The translations under genes and the position numbers were made by a program. A stretch of 55,060 nt of DNA from an uncultured Bacteroidales bacterium (GTDB lineage: Bacteria > Bacteroidota > Bacteroidia > Bacteroidales > Paludibacteraceae): positions 1 through 55,060 of the forward strand of contig CADCBB010000010.1 in NCBI GenBank assembly GCA_902799555.1. The letters run 5' to 3'. Shown here in pieces: positions 23,602-33,144 of the stretch (its first letter is position 1; the number at the start of each line of letters is the position of its first letter). The notes under the pieces are model-generated. The model was not told the origin of the DNA. It was given only the letters and a program-made list of their open reading frames with translations, and ran no database searches.

Positions 23602-24168
23602 ATGATATACATTTTTTGTGCGCCAAGCGGTAGCGGTAAATCAACCATGGTGAAGCATCTGCTGACCATGCATCCGGATCTGTTTGAACTGTCGGTATCA
23701 TGTACGACACGCCCTCCGCGTGGGCAGGAGGTACATGGTAAAGAGTACTATTTCATCTCGGTGGAGGAGTTCCAGAAACGTATAGAAAACGACGATTTCA
23801 TCGAGTATGAACAGGTGTATGAAGGCCTGTATTACGGTACACTAAAGGCGGAGATCGACCGCATCGAAGCGGCAGGACGGCAAGTACTTTTTGATGTCGA
23901 TGTGAAAGGTGGTCTGAACCTCAAACGTATCTTAGGCGACAAGGCAACCTCTATCTTTATCTGCCCGCCGTCCATCGAAGAACTGCGTCGTCGACTCGAA
24001 GGACGCGGGGATACGAGTCCCGAGATGATCGAGAAACGACTCGCGAAGGCATCCATCGAGATGGAGGATATGAAGCATTTTGACCGCGTAGTTATTAACG
24101 ACGACCTTACGCACGCATTCGAACAACTCGACGCTATCATCGATGAAAATTGGAATTTACGGCGGTAG
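23602..24168 (+). CDS. gmk: Guanylate kinase
   Basis: Phosphorylates GMP to GDP. P-loop APSGSGKSTMVKHL at residues 7-20, the GMP-binding SCTTRPPRGQEVHGKEYYF block near 35-53 and VLFDVDVKGGLNLK near 95. Length of 188 residues is usual. It overlaps nadD by 26 nt. Confidence 0.95.
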   Translation: MIYIFCAPSGSGKSTMVKHLLTMHPDLFELSVSCTTRPPRGQEVHGKEYYFISVEEFQKRIENDDFIEYEQVYEGLYYGTLKAEIDRIEAAGRQVLFDVDVKGGLNLKRILGDKATSIFICPPSIEELRRRLEGRGDTSPEMIEKRLAKASIEMEDMKHFDRVVINDDLTHAFEQLDAIIDENWNLRR

Positions 24169-24667
24169 TTTTAATCCCGTGCATTTCGGGCATGTGGGCT
24201 TAGCCAAATGGGTGATCGAAAACACCGATTTGGATGAATTGTGGTTGCTTGTTAGTCCCAATAATCCGTTGAAATCGGCGAAAATTCTTGCTCCTGAACA
24301 ACAACGCTTGGAAGGCGTACGCCAAGCGATCAAGGATATCCCGGGTTTAATAGCATCCGATTTTGAGTTCTCCTTACCCCGTCCGTCCTACACCGCCAAT
24401 ACGCTGCGTGAATTGCAACGCGCCTATCCCGAACACGAGTTCACCCTCATCATCGGTGAAGATAATATCGCCATCTTCGATCAATGGCGCGAATACGAAT
24501 ATATAGCATCAAACTTCCGTGTTTTCGTGTACCCACGAAAAGGAAGTTCGATGATTGAAGATTGTAGATTGAAGATTGAAGATTTTCGTTCTTTGGTTTA
24601 TCTCAAAGGGGCTCCTACTTTCGACATCTCATCATCCGCCATTCGCCGTTCGCAAGGACTTGAGTAA
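24143..24667 (+). CDS. nadD: Nicotinate-nucleotide adenylyltransferase, shortened C-terminus
   Basis: Forms deamido-NAD from nicotinate mononucleotide and ATP. GGSFNPVHFGHVGLAKW carries the GxxxPxHxGH motif and FDISSSAIRR the ISSSxxR motif. It is 174 residues long and ends 5 residues after SSSAIRR, so the usual last 20 or so residues (a helix with an xxVxxYI pattern) are missing. The last 53 nt run antisense to the 3' end of prmA. A repeat tract encodes MIEDCRLKIEDFR near residue 140. Confidence 0.88.
   Translation: MKIGIYGGSFNPVHFGHVGLAKWVIENTDLDELWLLVSPNNPLKSAKILAPEQQRLEGVRQAIKDIPGLIASDFEFSLPRPSYTANTLRELQRAYPEHEFTLIIGEDNIAIFDQWREYEYIASNFRVFVYPRKGSSMIEDCRLKIEDFRSLVYLKGAPTFDISSSAIRRSQGLE
24551..24586 (+). 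repeat. In-frame GATTGAA repeat in nadD
   Basis: Repeated ATTGAAGATTGTAGATTGAA gives IEDCRLKIEDF, closely matching the tract at 14811-14850 in another gene. Confidence 0.85.
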
Positions 24668-25388
24668 CTTCCAATCCCTGTTTGTTAGCGGCTTCCGTCA
24701 GAATAGGTACATCGCTCTCATAGAATCCGCTCAGCCATACTTCGCCACCTCCTTGGAGTGAAGCAGCATAGGCGCTCATATTGGCTAAAAGGACATTACG
24801 ATGTATATTAGCGAGAATCAAATCGTATTGTCCTTCCGGCACACGATCTCCCAAACGCACTTCGATGATTTCTCCGTTCAATTCGGCATTTTCTTTCGCG
24901 TTCTCTACGCTCTTCTCATCGATATCAACGGCGATGACCTGTGCTGCACCCAGATGTTTGGCAAAGATCGCCAACACACCGGTGCCGGTACCGTGGTCCA
25001 GTACGTTTTTGTTCGATAAATCCGCAGCAAGTAAACTGTCAATCATCATCGAGGTCGTCTCATGGTGTCCGGCGCCAAAGGCACAATGCGGGATGATCTT
25101 GATGCCTAAGGGCAACTCCTGCATCGGATGTTCGGCCTCCCAGGTGGCATTCCAGTTCTCGTCGGGACAAGCCTCAACGGATATCAGTTTCGCGGACTTA
25201 TCCATATGGTATTCGACATCGATCGTGACGCGTATGAGTTTCTCTTTCTGCTCCCAGATCTCCGAGGGTAGGTAATAGTATTCTCCATCGATGGTATCAA
25301 CTCCTATATTACAGAGCATCTGGTCAAAAACGGCCTTTCTCCATTCTTCCGGGAAAGAGGTCTCAATGTGTAAAACGTGATAGCGCAT
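24615..25388 (-). CDS. prmA: Ribosomal protein L11 methyltransferase
   Basis: SAM-dependent methylation of ribosomal protein L11. The SAM motif VLDHGTGTGVLAIFAKHLGA is near residue 125 and the post-motif NIHRNVLL near 195; FGAGHHETT is the typical PrmA block. Length 257 residues. It overlaps folC by 26 nt, and its 3' end overlaps the opposite-strand nadD gene by 53 nt. Confidence 0.92.
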   Translation of the reverse strand: MRYHVLHIETSFPEEWRKAVFDQMLCNIGVDTIDGEYYYLPSEIWEQKEKLIRVTIDVEYHMDKSAKLISVEACPDENWNATWEAEHPMQELPLGIKIIPHCAFGAGHHETTSMMIDSLLAADLSNKNVLDHGTGTGVLAIFAKHLGAAQVIAVDIDEKSVENAKENAELNGEIIEVRLGDRVPEGQYDLILANIHRNVLLANMSAYAASLQGGGEVWLSGFYESDVPILTEAANKQGLEVTQVLANGEWRMMRCRK

Positions 25389-26613
25389 AGCCTACTAAAT
25401 AATTACTTCCTCCAATAAAGATAGCGTCCTCTTCGGTAGCGTGTGTCTGTGCGTACGTGAGTGCCGCTTCGGGATCTTCGATAGCGATGCCTTCTTTACC
25501 CCACAGATCTAACATCTCTTGTGCGCTACGTGCGCGTTGCGTATTCGGGCGCGTGAATATATAATGATAGCGTTCTCCTTGCGGCATCAGGCGCATGACG
25601 ATGTCGGTATCCTTGTCGTTCACCATACCGAAGACGATCCAAACCTGCGGGTTGGTCAGTTCTTTGAGTTGCCGCGCTACATACTGCAGTCCGTGGCTGT
25701 TATGACCTGTATCGCATAGGATCAAGGGCTTTTCGCATACCGTCTCCCAGCGCCCGCGTAGCCCTGTCATCGAACAGACGTGAGCAAAGCCTTCGGCAAT
25801 ATTTAAATTTGAAATCTTAAATCCTAAATTTGAAATAGCCCGTAGGGCTACAAATGCCGTTTGCAAGTTATGTTCCTGATAAAGCCCCTTTAGTTCACAT
25901 TCGGGCGCTACTTGTAGTCGTGTGCGGCGCAGGTACTCGCACTGGTCAGCGAAATAAATCTCCGAGCCGCCCTCTTGCGCTTTGGCAAGGAAAACATTCA
26001 TCGTCTGCGGATGACTCTCACCGATGACAACGGGTACACCCAGTTTGATGATGCCGGCTTTCTCTTTCGCGATCTTAGTCAGCGTGTTGCCGAGAAACTC
26101 CGTGTGATCGAGCCCTATATTGGTGATGACGGATAGGATAGGTGTGAGTACGTTCGTACTGTCGAGTCGTCCGCCGAGTCCCACTTCAACCACGGCGATA
26201 TCTACTTGCTCTTGTACGAAATAAGCGAAACCCAGCGCGGTCATGGTCTCGAAGAAAGAGGGTTGGACTTCATCTAAGAACGCTTTATACTGCGTGACGA
26301 ATGCTGCCACTTCGTCTTCGGGGATCGGTTGCCCGTTGATACGTATCCGTTCGGTAAGGGACACCAGATGCGGCGAAGTGAACAAACCTACTTTATATCC
26401 CGCTGCCTGTAAGGCTGCCGCGATGAGATGGGAGGTCGAACCCTTGCCGTTGGTGCCTGCCACATGGATCGCTTTGAGGTGCAGATGGGGGTTACCTACC
26501 TGCGCCATGAGTCGGAGCGTATTCTCCAACCCGGGTTTATAAGCCTCCGCGCCCACCTGATGAAAAGGCGGACGGGAGGAATAGAGGTATGATATAGCTT
26601 CGCTATAGGTCAT
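25363..26613 (-). CDS. folC: Folylpolyglutamate/dihydrofolate synthase
   Basis: Adds glutamate to folates. The ATP loop HVAGTNGKGSTSHL is near residue 50, with the Mur-ligase-like central domain (EKAGIIKLGVPVVIGE) and C-terminal domain (DTGHNSHGL). Length 416 residues. A repeat tract (25801-25836) encodes NLGFKISNLNIAE, in a loop between domains. It overlaps dnaE by 4 nt, giving a dnaE-folC-prmA run. Confidence 0.93.
   Translation of the reverse strand: MTYSEAISYLYSSRPPFHQVGAEAYKPGLENTLRLMAQVGNPHLHLKAIHVAGTNGKGSTSHLIAAALQAAGYKVGLFTSPHLVSLTERIRINGQPIPEDEVAAFVTQYKAFLDEVQPSFFETMTALGFAYFVQEQVDIAVVEVGLGGRLDSTNVLTPILSVITNIGLDHTEFLGNTLTKIAKEKAGIIKLGVPVVIGESHPQTMNVFLAKAQEGGSEIYFADQCEYLRRTRLQVAPECELKGLYQEHNLQTAFVALRAISNLGFKISNLNIAEGFAHVCSMTGLRGRWETVCEKPLILCDTGHNSHGLQYVARQLKELTNPQVWIVFGMVNDKDTDIVMRLMPQGERYHYIFTRPNTQRARSAQEMLDLWGKEGIAIEDPEAALTYAQTHATEEDAIFIGGSNYLVGYALSRFTH
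25801..25836 (-). repeat. In-frame tandem tract in folC
   Basis: Units AAATTTGAAAT/AAATCCTAAAT, encoding SNLGFKISNLNI. The frame is kept. Confidence 0.75.
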
Positions 26614-29600
26614 GACCGTTCTACTACTTTGAAATCCAGTACACCATCCTGTCGGCGGCGGTTGAGCCAGCGGTAGAGGGACGGCGTGACACGCACGGCA
26701 TGACTCCGGCTGGTAAGTGTGACGAGTTGGCGGTTAAGCGGGTTATAGACCGTGATATGCAGCCGTCCGTTCCCCTTATTGGCTTTGGCCGTCACCTGTT
26801 CCGTCAGTTCGTCCGCGATCTCTTTGGTGAGGTTAGGCAGGTACAGCCGGATGTTAACACCCTCCGTACGTTCGTCCTGCACCTTATTGAGCATCTCTAC
26901 TTTCTGTACCACGAACTCAAACTCCGCTTCCTCGTCTTTGCCTTCCCTAAACCATTTCTGTCCGGCCCCTTTCTGCTGTACGACACCCGTGACGAGTACG
27001 TACAGGTCCTTGAGCATCAAGTGCCCGAACTGCGAATACGCATTGCCGAAGAGGGCGATGCGGTAACTACCGGTATAGTCCTCGATGGTGTAACGTCCGT
27101 ACGGATTACCTTTCTTACTGATCAGCTGTTCCGCCTCGATGACGATGCCGCCGAAGAGGCTGGCCTGGTTCTTATGCTTGGCGATGAACTCCGAGGGTAG
27201 GATAGGCCGTTCTTCCGTCGGTTCTGCTACAACCGCAGGTTTCTGTTCCATGACGGCCGGCACCTCATCTTCGCCTGTCTCTGTACTACCATAGTCCAAG
27301 GCTTCTTCTTCCGTTTGTTGGGTAGCCGGAGTCATCTCGGCTATCTCGGCGCGGATACGTTTTTCCGCTTCGGCCCGTGCCCCTGCTTCCCGCCAGCCGT
27401 CGAAGAGCGTCAACTCTTGGGCGGTCAGGTTGCATAGTTCGCGCACCTCGTATTCGTATTCATCCAAAGGATGAGCGGAGAGGTAGATACCGATCAGGTC
27501 TTTCTCTTTGTTGAGGCGTTCAATCGTGTTCCATCGGGGTACTTGCGGCAGGTCGGGATGACGCACTTCTACTGCTGTCTCCAGATCATCGAAGAGCGAG
27601 AAAGCGTTGTCCTGTTTGTCCGCCTGCCATTTATTGCCGTAGTTCATCAGCAGGTCGAGACCCGACTTGCCTTCGTCGTCCGTACCGAAGAATTGCTCGC
27701 GGTAGATATCGTCGAAGCACTCGAAAGCGCCGGCTTGGGCGAGGTTCTCGATCGTCTTACGGTTGCAGGACTGCAGGTTAACACGCTCCAGGAAATCGAA
27801 GATCCCTTTGTATTTCCCGTTCTTCTCCCGTTCGGAGATGATGGCTTCAGCAGCACCTTCACCTACACCCTTGATGCCACCCAGACCAAAGCGGATAGCG
27901 CCGTCCTGGTTCACGATGAAGTTCAGTTCGGATTCATTCACATCGGGTTCTAACACGCTGAGACCCAAGGCTTTGCATTCGTCCATCAGCTTCGTTACCT
28001 CTTTGATATCGTCCTTATGGACAGTAAGGTTCGCCGCCATGAACTCCGCCGGATAGTGGGCCTTGAGATAGCCCGTCTGATAAGCCACCCACGAGTAGCA
28101 TGCCGCGTGCGATTTATTGAAGGCGTAGGAAGCAAATTTCTCCCAGTCTTTCCATATCTTATCCAAGGTGTTGGGATCATGCCCGTTACTCTTACCGCCT
28201 TCCATGAACTTGTCCTTGAGGCTCGCCAGCACCGCCATCTGTTTCTTACCCATGGCTTTACGGAGCTTGTCACTCTCGCCGCGGGTGAAGTTCGCCAGCA
28301 GACGGCTGAGGAGCATGACCTGCTCCTGATAGACCGTGACACCGTAGGTGTCCTTGAGGTATTTCTCCATCACCGGGATATCGTAGGTCACGGGTTCGAG
28401 ACCCTGCTTACGCTTGATGAACTTCGGGATATAATCCATTGGTCCGGGCCGGTAGAGGGCATTCATGGCGATGAGGTCGCCGATGACGGTCGGCTTCAGT
28501 TCACGCAGGTATTTCTGCATACCGGCGGACTCGAACTGGAATACAGCCACCGTGCGTCCTTCCTGGAACAACTTGTAGGTCAACTCATCGTCAATAGGAA
28601 TATGGTCGATGTCGATATCGATGCCGCGTGCTTTCTTGATGTTCCGTAGACATTCTTTGATGATGGTGAGGGTAATGAGACCAAGGAAGTCCATCTTGAT
28701 CAGTCCCACGCTCTCTACCACATGTCCGTCGTATTCGGTCACGAGGACGCGTTTCTTACTGTTCTTATCTTCGACGGAACTCAAGGGCGCGAAATTGGTC
28801 AGATCGTCCGCACCGATGATCACACCGCAGGCATGTACGCCTACTTGCCGGATCGTTCCTTCGAGTCGTGCCGCGTACTCCAACATCGAACGGGTGTTGG
28901 GGTCTCCGAAATGGTACTCATGGGATAGCTCATCGATATACTCGTAGCAGTTCCGCAGGTTCACTTTTGGCTTCTTGGTTGTGCCTTTAGGTAACTTATC
29001 CAACACCGAGTCCGGAAACTCACGGTCAGGGATGAGCCCTTTGAGTTCGTTCACCCGCGGTAAGGGGATCTGCTGCACACGGCCGACATCTGCCAAAGCG
29101 GATTTGGTAGCCATCTTACCGTAGGTCACGATATGCGCCACATGCGTCTCGCCATACTTACGACTCACATAGTCCAGCACTTTTCCTCGACCGCAATCTT
29201 CGAAATCGGTATCGATATCCGGCAGCGATATACGGTCCGGATTGAGGAAACGCTCGAACAGGAGGTCATACTCCAGCGGGTCCAGATCGGTGATCTTCAG
29301 ACAGTAGGCTACTACCGATCCGGCTGCACTACCACGACCCGGGCCTACCGACACGTCCAACTCTTCGCGCGCCGCGCGGATGAAATCCATGACGATGAGG
29401 AAATATCCCGGGAAACCCATCTTGATGATGGTGTTCAGTTCGAACTCAATCCGCTCTTTCAGCTCCTCGTCGTTTGCCAGCCGCTCTTCGCCGTACCTTA
29501 CTTTCGCCCCTTCCATCGTCAGATAGCGCAAGTACGCCGACTCGAATGCCAAACGGTCCGGGTAGTCTTCTTCCTTACCGAATGAAGCGGGGATATCGAA

Positions 29601-30530
29601 CTTAGGCATGATAGCGCCATGGTCGATATCGTATATCTCCACCTTATCGACGATCTCCTGCGTGTTCTCCAGCGCCTCCGGGATATCGGCGAAGATAGCC
29701 GCCATCTCTTCCGGCGTCTTGAGCCACTCCTGCTTCGTATAGTGCATTCGGTTGACGTCGTTGACGAAGTGGTTCGTACTCAAGCAGATCAACCGGTCAT
29801 GCGCCTCGGCGTCCTCTTCGTTCACGAAATGCGCATCGTTGGTGGCGATGATCTTAATACCGTACTTATGCGCCAAGTCAATGAGGATGGGGTTCACCTG
29901 TTTCTGCCGTTCATAGACTTCCACATCTGCGCCTGCTTTCTGCGTCTCATGGCGCTGGATCTCGATATAATAGTCCTCGCCGAAGAGGTTTTTGAACCAC
30001 TTCACCGTCTCCTCCGCTTCCGTGAAATCACCACCTTTGGCGATGCCTTCGAGGATCTTTTGCGGTAACTCGCCACCTAAGCAGGCGGAGCAGCAGATGA
30101 TCCCTTCGTGCCAGCGTTCCAGCAGTTCCTTATCGATTCGCGGGGTATGGTAGAAAGCATCGGACATATAGCCGTGCGACACAATGCGGCATAGGTTATG
30201 GTATCCCTCCATGTTCTTGGCCAGCAAGATGAGGTGCCAACCCGAACGGTCAATGACGTACGTACGTCCTTCACCATTCACGGCCTTGTCATCCTTCATC
30301 GAATGCCGACCGCGGCGGGCACAGTACGCCTCTACGCCCACGATGGGTTTGAATCCTTCCTTTCCCTTGCAGTAGTCCAGCAGCTCCTTGATACCGTACA
30401 TGTTACCATGGTCGGTCAAGGCTACGGACTGCATGCCTGAAGCGATACATTTATCCACTATCTCTTCCACTTTGGACAAGCCGTCCAGGAGCGAGTAATG
30501 GCTGTGTACATGTAAATGTGTAAAACTCAT
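26610..30530 (-). CDS. dnaE: DNA polymerase III alpha subunit
   Basis: The replicative polymerase. It has an N-terminal PHP domain (HLHVHSHYSLLDG at residues 4-16), the polymerase core with SLPDIDTDFED near 420, the fingers and beta-binding parts, and a C-terminal OB fold (YGRYTIEDYTGSYRIALFG near 1145). Length of 1306 residues fits Bacteroidetes DnaE, which has a Glu/Ala-rich insertion before the OB fold. It is the sixth gene of a minus-strand run that begins with membrane and surface proteins at 35227. Confidence 0.96.
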   Translation of the reverse strand: MSFTHLHVHSHYSLLDGLSKVEEIVDKCIASGMQSVALTDHGNMYGIKELLDYCKGKEGFKPIVGVEAYCARRGRHSMKDDKAVNGEGRTYVIDRSGWHLILLAKNMEGYHNLCRIVSHGYMSDAFYHTPRIDKELLERWHEGIICCSACLGGELPQKILEGIAKGGDFTEAEETVKWFKNLFGEDYYIEIQRHETQKAGADVEVYERQKQVNPILIDLAHKYGIKIIATNDAHFVNEEDAEAHDRLICLSTNHFVNDVNRMHYTKQEWLKTPEEMAAIFADIPEALENTQEIVDKVEIYDIDHGAIMPKFDIPASFGKEEDYPDRLAFESAYLRYLTMEGAKVRYGEERLANDEELKERIEFELNTIIKMGFPGYFLIVMDFIRAAREELDVSVGPGRGSAAGSVVAYCLKITDLDPLEYDLLFERFLNPDRISLPDIDTDFEDCGRGKVLDYVSRKYGETHVAHIVTYGKMATKSALADVGRVQQIPLPRVNELKGLIPDREFPDSVLDKLPKGTTKKPKVNLRNCYEYIDELSHEYHFGDPNTRSMLEYAARLEGTIRQVGVHACGVIIGADDLTNFAPLSSVEDKNSKKRVLVTEYDGHVVESVGLIKMDFLGLITLTIIKECLRNIKKARGIDIDIDHIPIDDELTYKLFQEGRTVAVFQFESAGMQKYLRELKPTVIGDLIAMNALYRPGPMDYIPKFIKRKQGLEPVTYDIPVMEKYLKDTYGVTVYQEQVMLLSRLLANFTRGESDKLRKAMGKKQMAVLASLKDKFMEGGKSNGHDPNTLDKIWKDWEKFASYAFNKSHAACYSWVAYQTGYLKAHYPAEFMAANLTVHKDDIKEVTKLMDECKALGLSVLEPDVNESELNFIVNQDGAIRFGLGGIKGVGEGAAEAIISEREKNGKYKGIFDFLERVNLQSCNRKTIENLAQAGAFECFDDIYREQFFGTDDEGKSGLDLLMNYGNKWQADKQDNAFSLFDDLETAVEVRHPDLPQVPRWNTIERLNKEKDLIGIYLSAHPLDEYEYEVRELCNLTAQELTLFDGWREAGARAEAEKRIRAEIAEMTPATQQTEEEALDYGSTETGEDEVPAVMEQKPAVVAEPTEERPILPSEFIAKHKNQASLFGGIVIEAEQLISKKGNPYGRYTIEDYTGSYRIALFGNAYSQFGHLMLKDLYVLVTGVVQQKGAGQKWFREGKDEEAEFEFVVQKVEMLNKVQDERTEGVNIRLYLPNLTKEIADELTEQVTAKANKGNGRLHITVYNPLNRQLVTLTSRSHAVRVTPSLYRWLNRRRQDGVLDFKVVERS

Positions 30531-30539
30531 ACGTACGTT

Positions 30540-31973
30540 TTATTTGCAAATCATTCCTGCCCGTTGGGTTACCTTGGCGGGCATAGAAGCTTTACCTTGG
30601 TTTGTGATCGGGGTTGAGCCTGTCAGATTAATTGCCGCTCCGTTGCGTGCATGGCCGGAGAGCGACCAACTATCGGCCGAGATAGTCAACTCGCCATCAG
30701 AGATGAGCCATTTTGCTTTGGGATCGAGGTAACCCTGCTGAAAGTACGATAGGGAGGTGAAATAGAACATACTACCGAAGATCTCGAAGTTAGCATCGTC
30801 ACGCTGACCGGCTATGACCGTTCCGGCTTGTTCGGTAGTGCTCACATGGAACGTGCCCTCCGGTAGCGTGGGCGTTGCGCTATAGGGCGCCACGAGATAG
30901 ATCCAGGCAAAGGGGATACAACTGGTGCCCGACACGCTCACAATAGCATTGGTATTGTAGGCCTGAATTTGCCAGAGGGTAATTCCCTGCGTTGCGTACT
31001 GCGTATAGTAGGCTGAAGCCACGCTGAGCGTCTCAGAGCGATTGCCGGATATATCACCGGGACCCTGGGTGGCATTCGGCTCGGGATAGTAGTCCGCAAT
31101 AGGAACGGGTGTGATTCCGCCATGCAGGATGTCTGCGCCACCTTGCGTACCGGCTACCACCGGTTTCTGTTCCGCTTGAATGATGGGCTTGAAGGCTTCG
31201 CTAAGGAAGGCTACAACCATACAGTTTTCTGCTACCCATTTATTATTGAGCGTCACCGTGTATTCAGCGCTATAGTGTTGATTGTTCACCTCTATTGCAT
31301 CTCCCTTTGGGGCGGTCATGAAAGCACGAACGGCGTTCGTATGACGGAACTCCTGCCAACCTTCAAAGGTGTTGTTGTAGTCGGCTTGGGTGTCGATCAT
31401 ACCGGACTCCTTCACCAGTACCGTGAGTTGCAACGAAGCGATATCGTCGCGCCCCACAAGTCCCGACACCTTGACCTTCAGTTCGCGACTCGAAGCGTCG
31501 TAACTATTGGCGATGTTCAGCGATGCGTAGGTGCTGTCTTCGAACTGCTTCTTGGAGACATTTTCTAAGTAACCCGGATGAAAGACAATGTCATTCTTGC
31601 TTCCATATTTCGTTTTGGCACGGTTAATCGCCATGCTGGGAGCACCGCTTACGCTCAGCGCACTCGTGATCGTCTTACTGCCGGCTACCGAGAAATGGTC
31701 CGCCTGATAGCCATAATGGTGCAGCACCATGATCCAGTTCGTATCGTTACCTACAAACTCGTGGATACAATCCATGCCGTACGGACAATAACCGCAGCCT
31801 TGTCCCGTGAACTCCTCAATAAGGTGTTTCTTAGGGAAGGCCGAAGGGATGACTTCTTTGGTCGGCTCCGACTGAGGTTCTTCCGGTTTATTCGGCTCAC
31901 ATGCCGTGAAACACATAGCTGCGAATACAGCTAAAATCTGAAAACTGATAACTGATAACTGAAATCTTTTCAT
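30540..31973 (-). CDS. Omp28-like outer-membrane lipoprotein with CxxC
   Basis: A 477-residue lipoprotein: signal and lipobox FTAC near residue 25, followed by EPNKPEEPQSEPTKE. Its thioredoxin-like part starts HLIEEFTGQGCGYCPYG, with the Cys-Gly-Tyr-Cys motif in the place of the active site. Beta-sandwich modules follow. Omp28-related proteins are surface-exposed in Bacteroidetes, function unknown. The signal-peptide core (QLSVISFQI) is encoded by a tandem repeat at 31931-31966. The start overlaps the upstream gene by 4 nt. Confidence 0.85.
   Translation of the reverse strand: MKRFQLSVISFQILAVFAAMCFTACEPNKPEEPQSEPTKEVIPSAFPKKHLIEEFTGQGCGYCPYGMDCIHEFVGNDTNWIMVLHHYGYQADHFSVAGSKTITSALSVSGAPSMAINRAKTKYGSKNDIVFHPGYLENVSKKQFEDSTYASLNIANSYDASSRELKVKVSGLVGRDDIASLQLTVLVKESGMIDTQADYNNTFEGWQEFRHTNAVRAFMTAPKGDAIEVNNQHYSAEYTVTLNNKWVAENCMVVAFLSEAFKPIIQAEQKPVVAGTQGGADILHGGITPVPIADYYPEPNATQGPGDISGNRSETLSVASAYYTQYATQGITLWQIQAYNTNAIVSVSGTSCIPFAWIYLVAPYSATPTLPEGTFHVSTTEQAGTVIAGQRDDANFEIFGSMFYFTSLSYFQQGYLDPKAKWLISDGELTISADSWSLSGHARNGAAINLTGSTPITNQGKASMPAKVTQRAGMICK
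31931..31966 (-). repeat. Tandem tract encoding a signal-peptide core
   Basis: Repeats of AACTGATAACTGATAACTG; on the minus strand they read QLSVISFQIL, the hydrophobic core of the lipoprotein signal sequence. Confidence 0.8.
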
Positions 31974-32467
31974 AATATCGTATATTTTTTATTGTCCGTA
32001 ATGATATAAAGTATTCCGTCCCGCAGAACTTTCTGTACTCTGTCAACGGAGTGGTCTGTATTCTGTATTCCTTGTGTGGTGTAGTCAAAATGCACCTTCA
32101 GGCTGCGGCTCTCCGATCCGTCGGAGAACAAGTACGTGATCGTCTCGTACGAACCCGGGGTAGGGGTATAATGGATATACCAATTGGCCATACCGTCCGG
32201 TGTGAAGGAGAGGTCTTCGCTTGTCTTTCCGTTACCTGCTGTACATTGCCCTGCGCAGCAGAACTCATCTTTCAGTCCTTCTTCCGAACGGGTGATAGTA
32301 ACCGTCAAGGGATTCGTACTTAGTAGCGTTCCGCTGACCTTCATCTGCATGTCGCCCGATAGAATATCTTCCTCGGCTTCGTTGATGGTTAGTTCCATTC
32401 CTTCTGCAGGTATATCGCCGTAGTTGGCGACACTAATGATGAGTGCTAGTATCCAAAGTAGTTTCAT
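31970..32467 (-). CDS. Secreted protein with T9SS-like C-terminal tail
   Basis: 165 residues. A signal peptide (MKLLWILALIISVANYG) is followed by a beta-rich domain with CCAGQC near residue 90 and a final RVQKVLRDGILYIITDNKKY tail, the pattern seen in short T9SS sorting domains of Bacteroidales. Before the tail a short repeat encodes QNTDHSVDR. Function unknown. It sits between two Omp28-like genes and overlaps both (4 nt and 35 nt). The start at 32467 is the first ATG; an upstream TTG is possible. Confidence 0.75.
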   Translation of the reverse strand: MKLLWILALIISVANYGDIPAEGMELTINEAEEDILSGDMQMKVSGTLLSTNPLTVTITRSEEGLKDEFCCAGQCTAGNGKTSEDLSFTPDGMANWYIHYTPTPGSYETITYLFSDGSESRSLKVHFDYTTQGIQNTDHSVDRVQKVLRDGILYIITDNKKYTIL

Positions 32468-33122
32468 AAGCTTGTACAATATGTTTATCTTTTGTGTCTA
32501 AATATAGTTTCAAAACGCTCAAATATTCCCGACGACATCCTTCCGGCACCACGATAGCCGCTTCTTCATCCCATACGCCGCGCAGCACATGACGATGGTA
32601 ATAATGGTCGTTCACCGATCCGTCCGGCATGGCTTGTACGCCCAACACACTGTCTTCAACGAGCCAATAGGAGGTCTTCAGTTGGTCGGGATTCGGTATC
32701 TCTGTCTCTTGCATCGCCTCATACACCATCGTGGGCCATTGGTTGGTGTTAGCGAACCATTCGCCTTTATGTGGCATCATATCGATGTTTCCCGCAGGAA
32801 AAGGAGTCGAGGCATCGCCGCCCATCCATTGGTATATACTGTCTGCCGCAGGGCAGGTGTAGTCGTACTTCCCTTGCGTGAACGGGTTCGATGCCGGATG
32901 GAGTGCTACGACATAGAGTTGCCCTTCGTACGTCTGCTGCAGACGATGCGCCAAGTCCGAGGCCGCCGGACAGTTCACACAGCGGAAGCCCGTGAACTCC
33001 AGCAATACATGACAGCGCGTACCCGTCCGGCTATCCACCGGCTTATACCGCTCTTCGTCCGGTATCAGTTCGCATCCCGCCAAACACAGCGCCGCCAATA
33101 CTATGTATATATAATTTTTCAA
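32433..33122 (-). CDS. Omp28-like lipoprotein, short form
   Basis: 229 residues with lipobox LAGC near residue 17 and a thioredoxin-like core starting VLLEFTGFRCVNCPAA, with a Cys-Val-Asn-Cys motif. It is a smaller relative of the neighbour at 30540-31973. No ATG precedes the signal sequence; the start is the TTG at 33122, which lies inside a tandem repeat (TTTTCAA units on the plus strand). A role in handling thiols of surface proteins, with the TlpA-like protein of the same operon, is possible. Confidence 0.78.
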   Translation of the reverse strand: MKNYIYIVLAALCLAGCELIPDEERYKPVDSRTGTRCHVLLEFTGFRCVNCPAASDLAHRLQQTYEGQLYVVALHPASNPFTQGKYDYTCPAADSIYQWMGGDASTPFPAGNIDMMPHKGEWFANTNQWPTMVYEAMQETEIPNPDQLKTSYWLVEDSVLGVQAMPDGSVNDHYYHRHVLRGVWDEEAAIVVPEGCRREYLSVLKLYLDTKDKHIVQAYETTLDTSTHH

Positions 33123-33139
33123 TTTTCAATTTTCAATTG
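33116..33139 (-). repeat. Tandem tract providing a start codon
   Basis: Three units of TTTTCAA. The minus-strand TTG start at 33122 falls in this tract. Confidence 0.75.
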
Positions 33140-33144
33140 TTAAG

